Assembly (NCBI GenBank): GCA_965200375.1
Contig: OZ241353.1
Location: 930,001 to 994,000 of the forward strand
Origin: VXYL01 sp965200375
GTDB lineage: Bacteria > Pseudomonadota > Gammaproteobacteria > Pseudomonadales > Azotimanducaceae
Reading direction: 5' to 3'
Length of the DNA: 64,000 nucleotides
Below, in pieces: positions 1 through 11,150 of the stretch (within the stretch, counting starts at the first letter, position 1; the number at the start of each line of letters is the position of its first letter). Both the position numbers and the translations under genes were made by a program. The notes under the pieces were generated by a model. That model searched no databases. It saw nothing but the letters and a program-made list of their open reading frames with translations, and had not been told where the DNA came from.

Positions 1-993
1 ATCCTGCTGGACGCCGTAGTAGGGCAGGCGGAAGCCCGCGTCGTACACCAGGACGCCGCCGAAGCGCTCGAAGTAGCCGCGAGCGTCCTGCACCTTGATG
101 CCACCTGCCTGACGGTGCGAAAGATCGAACACCCTGATCTCCCATTTGGCGGCGGCGATGATGGGTTCAATCTCGACCTGTTCGGAGTGTTGCTCGCCGG
201 AGCGGAAGGAGACGCTCACATGGGCACGGGGCCTGCCGCCGTGCTCCACCAGCTCGCCGGTCACGGTCGCCACATGGTTGTCCAGAGCCTTGCGCATCTG
301 CTCCTGGAACGCGTCTTCGATGCCAGTCAACGACGATCGCAGCTTGACTCGGAAATCGTCGGGAGCGTCGTTCGCTCCGGCAAGCCTCCCGTAGCGGGCC
401 ATCGGCGACTGCAGCATCCAGAGCTGCCGGCCCAAATCGCGGATGTCGCCGGCTTCCCAACGCTGCTTGAGACCCCGCAAGGCAATGCGGGTGCCGTGGC
501 GAGTCTTTTTCGGGAACTCTACAGATCGCTGCTCCCTCCAGTAGTAGGCTTCCGCCTCGGTTAGGCTGCCCTTTTCGACGGCTTCGTCCCAATCGACCTC
601 GGCCACCAGCTGGCGGCGCGGCGACGCTTCGGGCACCGTCGTCATTTCCAGCTTGTGGGCGAGAAACTGCGCGGCAAGCCTGCCCACGCCCTTGGAACCG
701 GTCACTTGCCGCTTGAAACGGCGGCTCGTGCCCGCCTCCCGCTTGTGGCGAGTGCCGATGGTCATCCAGTAGTTGAGAAACTCCCGCTTGCTCATGCCGT
801 GGCCATTGTCTTCCACGACGATCTGGTCTTCTTCGATGGTCACTCGACAACGGGTTGCGTCCGCGTCGTAGGCGTTCTTCACCAGTTCGGCGAGGGCGAT
901 GTGAGCTTGGCCGACTAGGGCCTCGCCAAGTTCCTTGAGAAGCGCCGAATCGGCTTGGAACTTGGCTGTCTCTTTCTGTGGCGGATGCGCCAT
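1..993 (-). CDS. GHKL (Hsp90/MORC-like) ATPase, C-terminal part outside window
   Basis: An open frame of 331 codons starts at an ATG at 993 and runs off the left edge without a stop. It carries the Bergerat ATP-binding fold: N-box ELVKNAYDA (about residues 35-43), DNGHG (62-66) and the lid motif GSKGVG (about 99-104). These mark the GHKL family (gyrase, Hsp90, MutL, MORC). It lies 11 bases downstream of a cytosine-5 methyltransferase on the same strand, so the two are almost certainly co-transcribed. MutL/MORC-like ATPases next to DNA methyltransferases are a known arrangement in restriction-modification-like loci. The inferred role is therefore DNA recognition or remodelling in a defence system rather than chaperoning. 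The effector domain, if any, lies outside the window. Confidence 0.85.
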   Translation of the reverse strand, partial: MAHPPQKETAKFQADSALLKELGEALVGQAHIALAELVKNAYDADATRCRVTIEEDQIVVEDNGHGMSKREFLNYWMTIGTRHKREAGTSRRFKRQVTGSKGVGRLAAQFLAHKLEMTTVPEASPRRQLVAEVDWDEAVEKGSLTEAEAYYWREQRSVEFPKKTRHGTRIALRGLKQRWEAGDIRDLGRQLWMLQSPMARYGRLAGANDAPDDFRVKLRSSLTGIEDAFQEQMRKALDNHVATVTGELVEHGGRPRAHVSVSFRSGEQHSEQVEIEPIIAAAKWEIRVFDLSHRQAGGIKVQDARGYFERFGGVLVYDAGFRLPYYGVQQD

Positions 994-1004
994 GGCCGCA
1001 CCGC

Positions 1005-2213
1005 CTAGGGCGCGCCCTGCGGGGCGCGTTGGAGTTTGCTTCGCAAACTCGGCGCCTGTCGCAAAACTTGACTCGTTTGCTGAAACGGTCCCGTTGACGG
1101 CCGACCAACGTTTCCGCCGATCAACGCCTGCGCCACGCTCCGCGCCACCGCTCGCGCCAGGGCCACCGGCACGGCGTTGCCGATCCAGCGGGCCGTGGCG
1201 GAGACGAACCAGCGCTGTGCCGGATCGAAGAACTCGTAGCCGCACGGAAAGGTCTGCAACAGCGCGGCTTCCCGCAGCGAGATCGCGCGGTCCTGCTCCG
1301 GGTGGCCGAAGCGCCCGTTGCCGAAGCCGTTGCACTGGGTGGTGATCGTCGGCGCCGGCGCATCCCAGCGCATCCGGCCGTAGACGCTGCCATACCAGCG
1401 GCCGCTGCGCTTCCGGTGGCACTTGGCGACCAGGTCCGGGTTCCAGTCATTCCAGGAAGCGCCCGGCTTCGCGGCTTGGATGCGGGCGAGGTTGGTGGGG
1501 GAAAGCCGGCTCGCGTAGTGCAAAGGATCTTCGGCATCGTGCTCACCGGCGGCGATGCTCGGCAGGCCAGCGATGGCATCGCGGACCGTTTGATGATCGT
1601 CCTGCGCATGGGTCGGCGGCAGCAGTTCGATGGCGCCCAGGCGCGACGCCAGCACCACCAGCCGCTTGCGCGTTTGCGGCACGCCGTAGTCCGCGCAATC
1701 CACGACGTCCGCCCAAACGGCGTAGCCCTCCTGCCGAAGCATCGCCAGAAAGCCCTCGAACAGCGTGCCGCCGCGGAAGCCCACGAGGCGCGGCACGTTC
1801 TCCATGGACACCACGTCCGGCTGCACGTCGCGCACCAGACGGGCGAACTCCTCTAGGAGCCGCCACTTCGCGTCCGCGCGGTTCTGGCTGTAGGTGGAGA
1901 AGGGCTGGCAGGGGGCGCAGCCCACGAGGATGCGCGGCTGGCCTTCGGCGAAGAGCGGGTTGATGTCGCCTGCGGCGAGGTTCTCTACGCTCCGTTCGAC
2001 GAAGCGCGCATGGTTGTTGCGCTCGTAGGCGTAGCGGCAGGAGGCGTCGGTGTCGATGCCGGCGCGCACGTCGAAGCCCTCCTGCACGAAGCCGTGGCTC
2101 AAGCCGCCAACGCCGCAGAACACGTCCACCACGCTGCCCGGCAGGCGCGGCGGCGCGATGCCGCGTCGCCCTGAGCCAACACCGTACCTCATTGATTTCA
2201 TTCGAGTAGACAT
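1005..2213 (-). CDS. DNA (cytosine-5-)-methyltransferase, Dcm/HhaI type
   Basis: This 402-residue protein has the ordered C5-methyltransferase motifs: motif I DVFCGVGG (residues 30-37, SAM binding), motif IV GCAPCQPFS (98-106, catalytic Cys about 102), motif VI MENVP, motif VIII QTRKRL, motif IX (REAALLQTFP) and motif X GNAVP. It methylates cytosine C5 in a sequence-specific site that cannot be read from the sequence. About 50 residues follow motif X, more than the minimal enzyme needs. The most upstream ATG (2213) is used; in-frame ATGs 4 and 7 codons later are also possible, and none has a clear ribosome-binding site. The GHKL ATPase starts 11 bases after its stop, so modification and ATPase appear to form one operon. 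Confidence 0.93.
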   Translation of the reverse strand: MSTRMKSMRYGVGSGRRGIAPPRLPGSVVDVFCGVGGLSHGFVQEGFDVRAGIDTDASCRYAYERNNHARFVERSVENLAAGDINPLFAEGQPRILVGCAPCQPFSTYSQNRADAKWRLLEEFARLVRDVQPDVVSMENVPRLVGFRGGTLFEGFLAMLRQEGYAVWADVVDCADYGVPQTRKRLVVLASRLGAIELLPPTHAQDDHQTVRDAIAGLPSIAAGEHDAEDPLHYASRLSPTNLARIQAAKPGASWNDWNPDLVAKCHRKRSGRWYGSVYGRMRWDAPAPTITTQCNGFGNGRFGHPEQDRAISLREAALLQTFPCGYEFFDPAQRWFVSATARWIGNAVPVALARAVARSVAQALIGGNVGRPSTGPFQQTSQVLRQAPSLRSKLQRAPQGAP

Positions 2214-2218
2214 CTGGC

Positions 2219-2292
2219 GAGTCTCGGTAGCACGCTTCGTCCGTTTCGTCGCCCAGGCCGCATGTGCGCTCGGTTCGACAGTGCCGAGACTC
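2219..2292. repeat. 9-bp inverted repeat upstream of the methyltransferase
   Basis: GAGTCTCGG at 2219-2227 is repeated exactly in inverted orientation (CCGAGACTC) at 2284-2292, with 56 bases between. It sits in the divergent gap between the methyltransferase gene and secA, just upstream of the methyltransferase start. It could be an operator for a controller protein or chance; no controller gene is visible. Confidence 0.35.
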
Positions 2293-2458
2293 TACCGCAC
2301 CACGCAAGAGCAGTGCGCCACGGCGTACCGCGGCCAGCAGTCCGCCGAGCGCTGCCGAGCATCGGGTCCTGCTCGCAAGTTGCCGGGCTGATCTCTGCCG
2401 CCGGGCAGGGCGTTGTCTCACCCGCTGACGCTGCGGTGGGAGTAGAATCGCCCAAGCC

Positions 2459-5257
<2,799 letters not shown>

Positions 5258-5292
5258 CCGGTCCGCTGCACGGGCCCGCGAGGCAGGCGCCG

Positions 5293-6507
5293 GTGGCCGT
5301 CAACGTGCCCCCGCTCGGCGAGCTCTTGCCGATCGCTGGCATTCGCGTCGGCGCCGGCGCTGGCGGCGTCAAGCATCCGGACCGCCTGGACGTGGCTGTG
5401 CTGCTGCTGGCGCCCGGGAGCACGGTTGGCGGCGTCTTCACCCGCAACGCCTTCCAAGCGGCGCCGGTGACCGTGGCGCGCAGTCGCCTCGGCCGGGCCC
5501 GGGCGCTGGTGGCGAACAGCGGCAACGCCAATGCGGCCACCGGCGAGCGCGGGCTGGCGGACGCCCGCGACAGCTGCGCGCACCTGGCCGCGGCGGCCGG
5601 CGTCGCCGCCGATCAGGCGCTGCCGTTCTCCACCGGCGTGATCGGCGAGTTCCTGAACATGGACGCCATGCGCCGGGGCATCAACGCGGCGGTTGCCGCC
5701 GCCAGGGAGGACGGCTGGGCGGAGGCAGCCCGGGCCATCATGACCACGGACACGGTGCCGAAGGCGGTTTCGATGCAAGCGCAGGTGGCTGGTCGGCGCT
5801 GTCGCGCCACCGGCATGGCCAAGGGCGCGGGGATGATTCGGCCGGACATGGCGACCATGCTCGCCTTTCTGGGCACGGACGCGGCCCTCTCGCCGCTGGC
5901 GGCCCAGGCGCTGGCGGAGGACCTCGCCGAGCGCAGCTTCAATCGCGTCACTGTCGACGGCGACACCTCCACCAACGACGCCTTCGTGGTGATGGCCACC
6001 GGGCAGGCCGGCGGCGGGCGCATCGAAGCGCGAGCGGACGACGCCTACGGCGAACTTCTCGAGGCACTGACGCCGCTGGCGGCGGAACTCGCGCAGCGCA
6101 TCGTCCGCGACGGCGAAGGCGCAACCAAGTTCGTCACCGTGCGCGTGGAGCAGGGCGCCACCGCGGCGGAATGCCGGCAAGTGGCCTACGCCATCGCCCA
6201 TTCGCCACTGGTGAAGACGGCGCTGTTCGCCGGAGACCCGAACTGGGGCCGCTTCTGCATGGCCATCGGCCGGGCCGGCGTGCTGGACCTGGACCAGTAC
6301 GCCGTGAGCCTCTACATCGACCAGCTATGCATCGCCCGGCGGGGCCTGGTGGCGGCGGAGTACACGGAGGAAGCCGGCGCCGCGGCCATGGCCAGGGACG
6401 AGTTCACGGTGCGGGTGCGGCTGGGCCGCGGCGACGCCGCGGACACGGTGTGGACTTCGGACCTGTCCTGCGACTACGTGCGCATCAACGCCGAGTACCG
6501 CACGTAG
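5293..6507 (+). CDS. argJ: Bifunctional ornithine acetyltransferase / N-acetylglutamate synthase ArgJ
   Basis: ArgJ moves the acetyl group from N-acetylornithine to glutamate (the arginine acetyl cycle) and can also acetylate glutamate from acetyl-CoA. The GTG at 5293 gives a 404-residue protein starting MAVNVPPLGELLP, which matches the usual start of the family. The self-cleavage region is present (KGAGMIRPDMATML; the Thr in MAT-ML becomes the N-terminal nucleophile of the beta chain). Further conserved stretches are VDGDTSTND and GDPNWGR near the C-terminus. The frame is open further upstream but there it only shadows secA. It is probably co-transcribed with secA. Confidence 0.95.
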   Translation: MAVNVPPLGELLPIAGIRVGAGAGGVKHPDRLDVAVLLLAPGSTVGGVFTRNAFQAAPVTVARSRLGRARALVANSGNANAATGERGLADARDSCAHLAAAAGVAADQALPFSTGVIGEFLNMDAMRRGINAAVAAAREDGWAEAARAIMTTDTVPKAVSMQAQVAGRRCRATGMAKGAGMIRPDMATMLAFLGTDAALSPLAAQALAEDLAERSFNRVTVDGDTSTNDAFVVMATGQAGGGRIEARADDAYGELLEALTPLAAELAQRIVRDGEGATKFVTVRVEQGATAAECRQVAYAIAHSPLVKTALFAGDPNWGRFCMAIGRAGVLDLDQYAVSLYIDQLCIARRGLVAAEYTEEAGAAAMARDEFTVRVRLGRGDAADTVWTSDLSCDYVRINAEYRT

Positions 6508-6711
6508 CCGGCGGCCGGTCCAGACTTCGGCAGAAACTCGCCGCAAGAAAAAGAAAAGCCCGCCGCGGCGTTGAAAACTTGGTTGTCTCCGCGGCGAGCG
6601 TTCGAGTTCGACAGTTCCATCGGTTTCGCAAGGCTTGCCGGTTGGAAGTCGCGCTGCCAGTGTGCCTTGAGAGCGCCCTGGGCGGCACTGGCGAAGCGAG
6701 CGCTTTCGACT

Positions 6712-6930
6712 CTAGGAGCAGCGGCCTGGGCGGAACGACGAAGGCTCGCCCGAGTTGGGCATCCGGTAGCCCGGCGATTCGGGACAGGAAACGGGGCCTC
6801 CAGAAATTTCCCAATTGTCATCCGCCGGATTCCCTTTGGTGCCGCTCTTGGTGCCACCGAGTGCGAGTTTCATAAGCCGCGGCGGATTCCAAACCGCCGC
6901 TTGCTTGGTCGTCGTCGTTTGTTCCGCCAT
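6712..6930 (-). CDS. Small orphan peptide A with RiPP-leader-like motif
   Basis: A 72-residue open frame is preceded by a near-ideal Shine-Dalgarno (AGGGAGG, 7-8 bases before the ATG). The peptide has no transmembrane segment. It contains W-N-P-P-R-L-M-K-L-A-L-G-G-T (residues about 14-27), then a polar Gly/Asn/Ser/Pro-rich region ending GYRMPNSGE. The same W-x2-P-x-L-x2-L-x-L-x2-T pattern, a following N..D.WE and the tail GYRMP occur in the peptide at 43654-43914, so the two are paralogues. W/Y-x2-P-x-L resembles the leader motif read by PqqD-like recognition domains in lasso and related ribosomal peptides. No maturation enzyme lies in this window, so the function is unknown. Confidence 0.6.
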   Translation of the reverse strand: MAEQTTTTKQAAVWNPPRLMKLALGGTKSGTKGNPADDNWEISGGPVSCPESPGYRMPNSGEPSSFRPGRCS

Positions 6931-7622
6931 CGTTGAACCTCCCTACTTGAGTTTCATTATCCGCACCGCGGCCAGTGGCCGGGTTGTTGGTAACGAAACG
7001 CACACTGTCGTTTCCTGCCTATTGGGGCCGTTGCTTGCGCGACCACGACGGAGCAACCCGCAATGTCTCGCCAACCTTGTTCGGCAGGCGCCCCGGCCCC
7101 AGCCGAAGGCACGAATCCTCCGTCGCGAACGCGGCTATCCAACCACGGGGGGGGGGGGTCAACCCTTGTGGCGAAGAAAGTCGAACTTCTGAATTTTCCC
7201 TCTGCAATCAATGGCTTGCGAGCGTCTTGCGCCCGGAGAGCGCCCTGGACGCTGCCGGGCAGCCCTGGACGCCTTCCGGTGCGCCATTGGCAGCTGCGTC
7301 GTTGATCGCGCGGGGCTTTGCGCGGCCAAGACGCCACGAACGCGCCCAGAGCGCTTGTGGGCAGAGTTCGAGTTCCGGCAACGCCATTGGCCATGCTCGA
7401 CGGGAACTTGCGCCACAAGCGCCCAGGATTGCGCCACAGTGGCCACAAACCGAACGTGCGAAGCGCCAAGACGCCTTCCGGCAGCCGCCCAAGCGTCGCT
7501 CGACTTATGTCAAGCCGTCGTGCTTCTTAAAAAAGCTGCTAGATCAAGGGCTTGCGGAGATTAGACGCCCTCCGCCGCAGCCGTTGCTATGATGGCGCGC
7601 GAATCGGCCAGAAGAACGCGCC
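6931..7622. other. Gene-poor gap upstream of the Nramp gene
   Basis: About 690 bases with no convincing gene. Several open frames exist on both strands, but their translations are Arg/Pro-rich shadows without family features. The stretch contains a 12-base G tract at 7147-7158. On the minus strand a TTGACA-like hexamer lies near 7507-7514, with no clear partner -10. It probably holds decayed sequence plus promoter elements for the flanking genes. Confidence 0.5.
7147..7158. repeat. G12 homopolymer tract
   Basis: Twelve consecutive Gs lie about 217 bases upstream of the start of the minus-strand peptide gene ending at 6930. A second, longer tract (15 Gs at 43883-43897) lies inside the paralogous peptide gene. 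Tracts of this length are prone to slipped-strand changes, and also to sequencing error. Confidence 0.7.
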
Positions 7623-9086
7623 ATGCCCTTGCCCATCCCGCCCTTCCAGAAGGCCGACCTGCCGGATCGCAAGGCGCCGCTCTACAAGATGATCGGCCCC
7701 GGCGTGGTGATGGCGGGCCTCGCCATCGGCTCCGGCGAACTCATCATGTGGCCTTGGATCACCTCGGTGGTCGGCGCGCAGCTGCTGTGGGCGGCGGCCA
7801 TCGGCATCTTCCTGCAGCTGTGGGTGAACATCGAGATCGGACGCTGGACCATCGTCACCGGCGAGAGCCCGTTCACCGGCATGGCCCGGGTGCTCAAGTT
7901 CCTCGTCTATCTGTTCGTGTTCATGATCTTCGTGGGCAAGTTCCTGCCCGGCTGGGCGCGGGAAACCGGCATCGCGCTGCGCGACCTGATCTTCGGCCCC
8001 GGCCACGACAGCCCGCCATGGCTGTGGACGGCCATCGTCTTTGCCCTGGTGGCGGCCATTCTGTTCGGACCCAAGGTGATCTACACGGCGGTGGAGCGCT
8101 GCATCGGCGGGCTGATCGTGGTGATCGTCTGCGGCCTCGTCTATCTGGTTTGGGAGATCGGCTCGGCGGACGTGTTCCTCGCCATGTGGAACGGCGTGAT
8201 CGGCTTCTTCGACTTCCCGGACTTCCCCGTGAACGTGCTGGCGGAAGACGGCACGGTGCGCGATCAGCTCACGTTCAGCCGCTTCTTCGGCGCGGTGGTT
8301 TTCGCCGGCGCCGGCGGCCTCGGCAACCTCTACTACGCCTACTACCTGCGCGAGAAGAACGTCGGCATGGGCGCTCGGATGCCGTCGCTGATGAGCCCCG
8401 CGCACAAGCACGAGATCAAGGAGATCGACAGCGGCTATCTCTACCCGGAGACCGTCGAGAACCGCCGCCGATTCAAGGACTGGTTTCGCTACGTGGTCGC
8501 GGATCAGACGCTCTTCTTCTGGCTGCTCGGCAGCTTCACGATGTTCCTGTTCATCTTCGGCGCCTTGGCGGTGCTGCACCCCATCGGCCTGGTGCCGGAC
8601 CGCGGCAGCCTGGTGTGGGACCTCGCCTCGATCCTCGAAGAGAGCCTGGGCGCCACGGGCCGCTACATCTTCCTGATCGTGGGCATGGCGGCGCTCTTCA
8701 GCACCCAGCTCGGCGGCGTGGACGGCGGCAGCCGCATCTTCGCGGACCTGCTGCACACCAACTTCAAGTTCGGGCGCTGGTTCAAGCTGGAGCAGTGGTA
8801 CCTCATTCTCGTCGGCACCACGATGGGGGTCGGCATCTTCAGCGTCTGGTTCTTCGGCAAGTACGACATCGCCGGCCTCGACTTCCTGTTCATCGCCGCC
8901 CTCCTCGGCGGCTTCGCCATGGCCGTCTACGTGCCGGTGATCCTGTACATGAACCTCACCCGGCTGCCGGAATCCGCACGGCCCGGATGGGTGAACATCT
9001 TCTTCATGGTGCTTGCTTCCATCATGTACATCGGCTTCGCGGGGTACACGCTGTACGGCAAGGCCGTGGAGGTGTTCGCTGGCTAG
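7623..9086 (+). CDS. Atypical Nramp-superfamily membrane transporter
   Basis: A 487-residue protein with about 11-12 hydrophobic segments and the Nramp opening GPGVVMAGLAIGSGE. Canonical Nramp manganese/iron transporters have DPGN in helix 1 and MPH in helix 6 as metal ligands. Here helix 1 reads GLAIGSGE and the helix-6 region reads GAGGLGNLYYAYY, so the usual metal site is missing. It therefore belongs to the divergent Nramp-like group whose substrate is not settled. The ATG at 7623 follows a long gene-poor gap, so it likely has its own promoter. A degraded copy of its 3' quarter lies downstream at 9713-9975. Confidence 0.85.
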   Translation: MPLPIPPFQKADLPDRKAPLYKMIGPGVVMAGLAIGSGELIMWPWITSVVGAQLLWAAAIGIFLQLWVNIEIGRWTIVTGESPFTGMARVLKFLVYLFVFMIFVGKFLPGWARETGIALRDLIFGPGHDSPPWLWTAIVFALVAAILFGPKVIYTAVERCIGGLIVVIVCGLVYLVWEIGSADVFLAMWNGVIGFFDFPDFPVNVLAEDGTVRDQLTFSRFFGAVVFAGAGGLGNLYYAYYLREKNVGMGARMPSLMSPAHKHEIKEIDSGYLYPETVENRRRFKDWFRYVVADQTLFFWLLGSFTMFLFIFGALAVLHPIGLVPDRGSLVWDLASILEESLGATGRYIFLIVGMAALFSTQLGGVDGGSRIFADLLHTNFKFGRWFKLEQWYLILVGTTMGVGIFSVWFFGKYDIAGLDFLFIAALLGGFAMAVYVPVILYMNLTRLPESARPGWVNIFFMVLASIMYIGFAGYTLYGKAVEVFAG

Positions 9087-9199
9087 GCGATGGGAGACGT
9101 CATGTTCACGAAGGTGCGGGAATCGCCCGAACTTGCGCCGCTTCTGGAACGCGCGCGAACCCGAAACTCGCAATAGCGCTCAGCGCAATCGTCGTCGGC

Positions 9200-9360
9200 A
9201 TGGGCTGCCCGGCCATGCTGGCGCACCCCATGTCGATCCGGCAGAGGACGCCCAGTACTTCGGGCCGCCAACGCGCTTTCTGTTCTGGACTCCCCAGCAG
9301 AAAGTGGCTGGCTTTCGCAACATCTCCTCCATCTTCGCAACGCGAACCATCAGGACGCAC
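9200..9360 (+). pseudogene. Fragment of a class C beta-lactamase-like serine hydrolase
   Basis: One plus-strand frame reads AEDAQYFGPPTRFLFWTPQQ and then KVAGFRNISSIFATRTI. This resembles the N-terminal region of the beta-lactamase-related serine hydrolases (xFW.PEQQxAGFRNxDxxxPTRxI). No SxxK catalytic motif or remaining domain follows, and the frame soon loses any family character. It appears to be a leftover of a deleted gene lying between the Nramp gene and its duplicated 3' fragment. The call rests on pattern memory and is tentative. Confidence 0.4.
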
Positions 9361-9712
9361 TGCTGCGCGCCGCCATCGGCCTATTGGATCATCGACGTCC
9401 ACGGGCGGGCGTCTTCGTGGCGGGCTCGGGTGCCGGCAGCGATTCCGCAAGCGCCTCGGCGGCCCGTTCGATGTTCCGGTCTTCGTTGTTGGCGCGTCCA
9501 TGGCGGCGATGCCAGTCGCTGATCTGCACTGGGTCGGTGCCTGGCGGCACGGCGCGGATGTCGAATTCCCAAGGCGGGATGTCGGACTGGAAGGTGGCTC
9601 GCGCCAACCCGCGCAGGTTGGAGCCGACGGGATAGCCCACTTCGATTCGTCCACGCTAGCTTGGTCGTCAGCGTAGCACGACGGGCCGAGTGACACTCGA
9701 CGACGGGCTTGC

Positions 9713-9975
9713 TGCAACCAACTTCAAAGTTCGGCCGCTGGTTCAAGCTGGAGCAGTGGTACCTCGTTCTCGTCGGCACCCCGATGGGCGTGGGCATCTT
9801 CAGCGTCTGGTTCTTCGGCAAGTACAACATCGCTGGCCTTGATGTTCCTGTTCATCGCGCCTTCCTCGGCGGCTTCGCCGTGGCTTCTACGTGCCGGTGA
9901 TCCGGTACATGAACCCCACCCGGCGTCCGGAATCCGCCCGCCCGGCTGGGTGAACATCATCTTCCGGGGCTGCCG
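9713..9975 (+). pseudogene. Duplicated, frameshifted 3' fragment of the Nramp-like gene
   Basis: From about 9713 the DNA repeats 8753-9010 of the Nramp-like gene with scattered substitutions and several small indels. The translation starts TNFKVRPLVQAGAV or FGRWFKLEQWYL depending on frame, and the frame breaks at least three times. No complete protein can be made. The copy is about 960 bases downstream of its source, in the same orientation. The 620 bases in between hold only the decayed serine hydrolase piece and no intact gene. It records a local duplication or an insertion followed by decay. Confidence 0.85.
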
Positions 9976-10072
9976 AATCGGCGGGGACGAGTAATGTCGG
10001 CTGACGCCAGACGGCGAGATTGGTTTACGCTATGGCGCAAACCGAGGCAAGCGCAGGAGGCGGGAGCGACAG

Positions 10073-11080
10073 ATGCAGACGGAGAACCGGCAGATCGTCA
10101 TCGACTCGCTGCCAGCGGACAAGCTCGAGCCGGGCCACTTCGCGCTGCGCACGGGGCCGGTGCCGGAACCGGGGGAAGGCGAGGTGCTGTGCCGAACTCT
10201 CGCCCTTACCGTCGGCGCCGGCCAGCGCGCTGGCTTGCAGGGCAGCGCCAGCTACGCCGGGGCGCCCAGGAGCGGCGTGGTGATGGGCGGCTCCGCGGTG
10301 GCGCGGGTGGTCGCGTCCCGCGTGGACGGCATAGCCGAGGGCACCTTGGCGACCTGCCCCGCCGGCTGGCAGGACTACTCGGTACACAAGGCCAGCGCCG
10401 TGCGGAAAGTGCCGGCCGGCGGCGATCCGGCGCACCACCTCGGCGTGTACGGCACCAACGGTCTCACCGCCTACTTCGGCCTGTTCGATCTCGGCGATCC
10501 CAAGCCCGGCCAGACGGTGGTGGTTTCCGCCGCGGCCGGCTCCGTCGGCCATCTGGTGGGGCAGATGGCGAAGATCGGCGGCTGCCGGGTGGTCGGCGTG
10601 GCCGGCAGCGACGGGAAGTGCCAGCGCCTGACCGGGGAGCTGGGCTTCGACGCCGCCGTGAACCACCGCGCCTCGGCCTTCCGGGGCGAGTTCCGCGAGG
10701 CCTGCGGCGAAGGCATAGACGTCTACTTCGACAACACCGGCGGCGAGATTCTCGGCGGCGCCTTGCGGCGGATGAAGCCCCACGGGCGCATCGTCTGCTG
10801 CGGGGTCGTCTCCCAGTACGACACCGGCAGCCCGCAGCCGGGCCCCCGGGGCATCCCCGGCCTCCTGGTGAACAACCGGGTGCGCATGGAGGGATTTCTC
10901 GTCTTCGACTACGCCGAGCGCTACGACGAAGGCCGGGAGCGGATGCGCGCCTGGGTGGAGGCCGGCCAGCTGAAGCCGCTGCAGGACGAGTTCCACGGCC
11001 TCGAAGAGACGCCCCGGGCCTTCGTGGACATGCTCGGCGGCGGCAACGTCGGCACCCGCATCGTGCGCGTGGCCGATTGA
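10073..11080 (+). CDS. Zinc-independent medium-chain NADP-dependent oxidoreductase (CurA/PTGR-like)
   Basis: 335 residues of the medium-chain dehydrogenase/reductase fold, close to the curcumin/prostaglandin-reductase group that reduces alpha,beta-unsaturated carbonyls with NADPH. The dinucleotide motif SAAAGSVGHLVGQMAKIGG is clear in the middle, preceded by GTNGLTAYFGL. The catalytic-zinc cysteines of alcohol dehydrogenases are absent. An AGGAGG lies about 16 bases upstream of the ATG and a closer GGGAG follows it. The frameshifted PhyH gene begins 70 bases downstream on the same strand, so this enzyme heads a possible operon of lipid or xenobiotic metabolism genes. The exact substrate cannot be assigned. 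Confidence 0.88.
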   Translation: MQTENRQIVIDSLPADKLEPGHFALRTGPVPEPGEGEVLCRTLALTVGAGQRAGLQGSASYAGAPRSGVVMGGSAVARVVASRVDGIAEGTLATCPAGWQDYSVHKASAVRKVPAGGDPAHHLGVYGTNGLTAYFGLFDLGDPKPGQTVVVSAAAGSVGHLVGQMAKIGGCRVVGVAGSDGKCQRLTGELGFDAAVNHRASAFRGEFREACGEGIDVYFDNTGGEILGGALRRMKPHGRIVCCGVVSQYDTGSPQPGPRGIPGLLVNNRVRMEGFLVFDYAERYDEGRERMRAWVEAGQLKPLQDEFHGLEETPRAFVDMLGGGNVGTRIVRVAD

Positions 11081-11150
11081 ACGCCGGACAAGAGACAGGA
11101 CAGGAGACCGGCAGGCGGACGGACAGGCGAACGGACAGGAGAAGTCGCAG

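Noticed and set aside
167..1108. 313-codon minus-strand frame overlapping the ATPase
   Set aside because: It is the shadow of the GHKL ATPase in another frame; only the frame starting at 993 carries the Bergerat motifs.
6957..7469. 170-codon minus-strand frame in the gap before the Nramp gene
   Set aside because: Arg/Pro/Trp-rich translation without domain features; the high GC content makes long spurious frames common.
9389..9640. Minus-strand 83-codon frame (GTG start) with EFDIRAVPPGTDPVQISD
   Set aside because: No ribosome-binding site, no family recognised, and it lies in a stretch full of decayed sequence; too weak to list as a gene.
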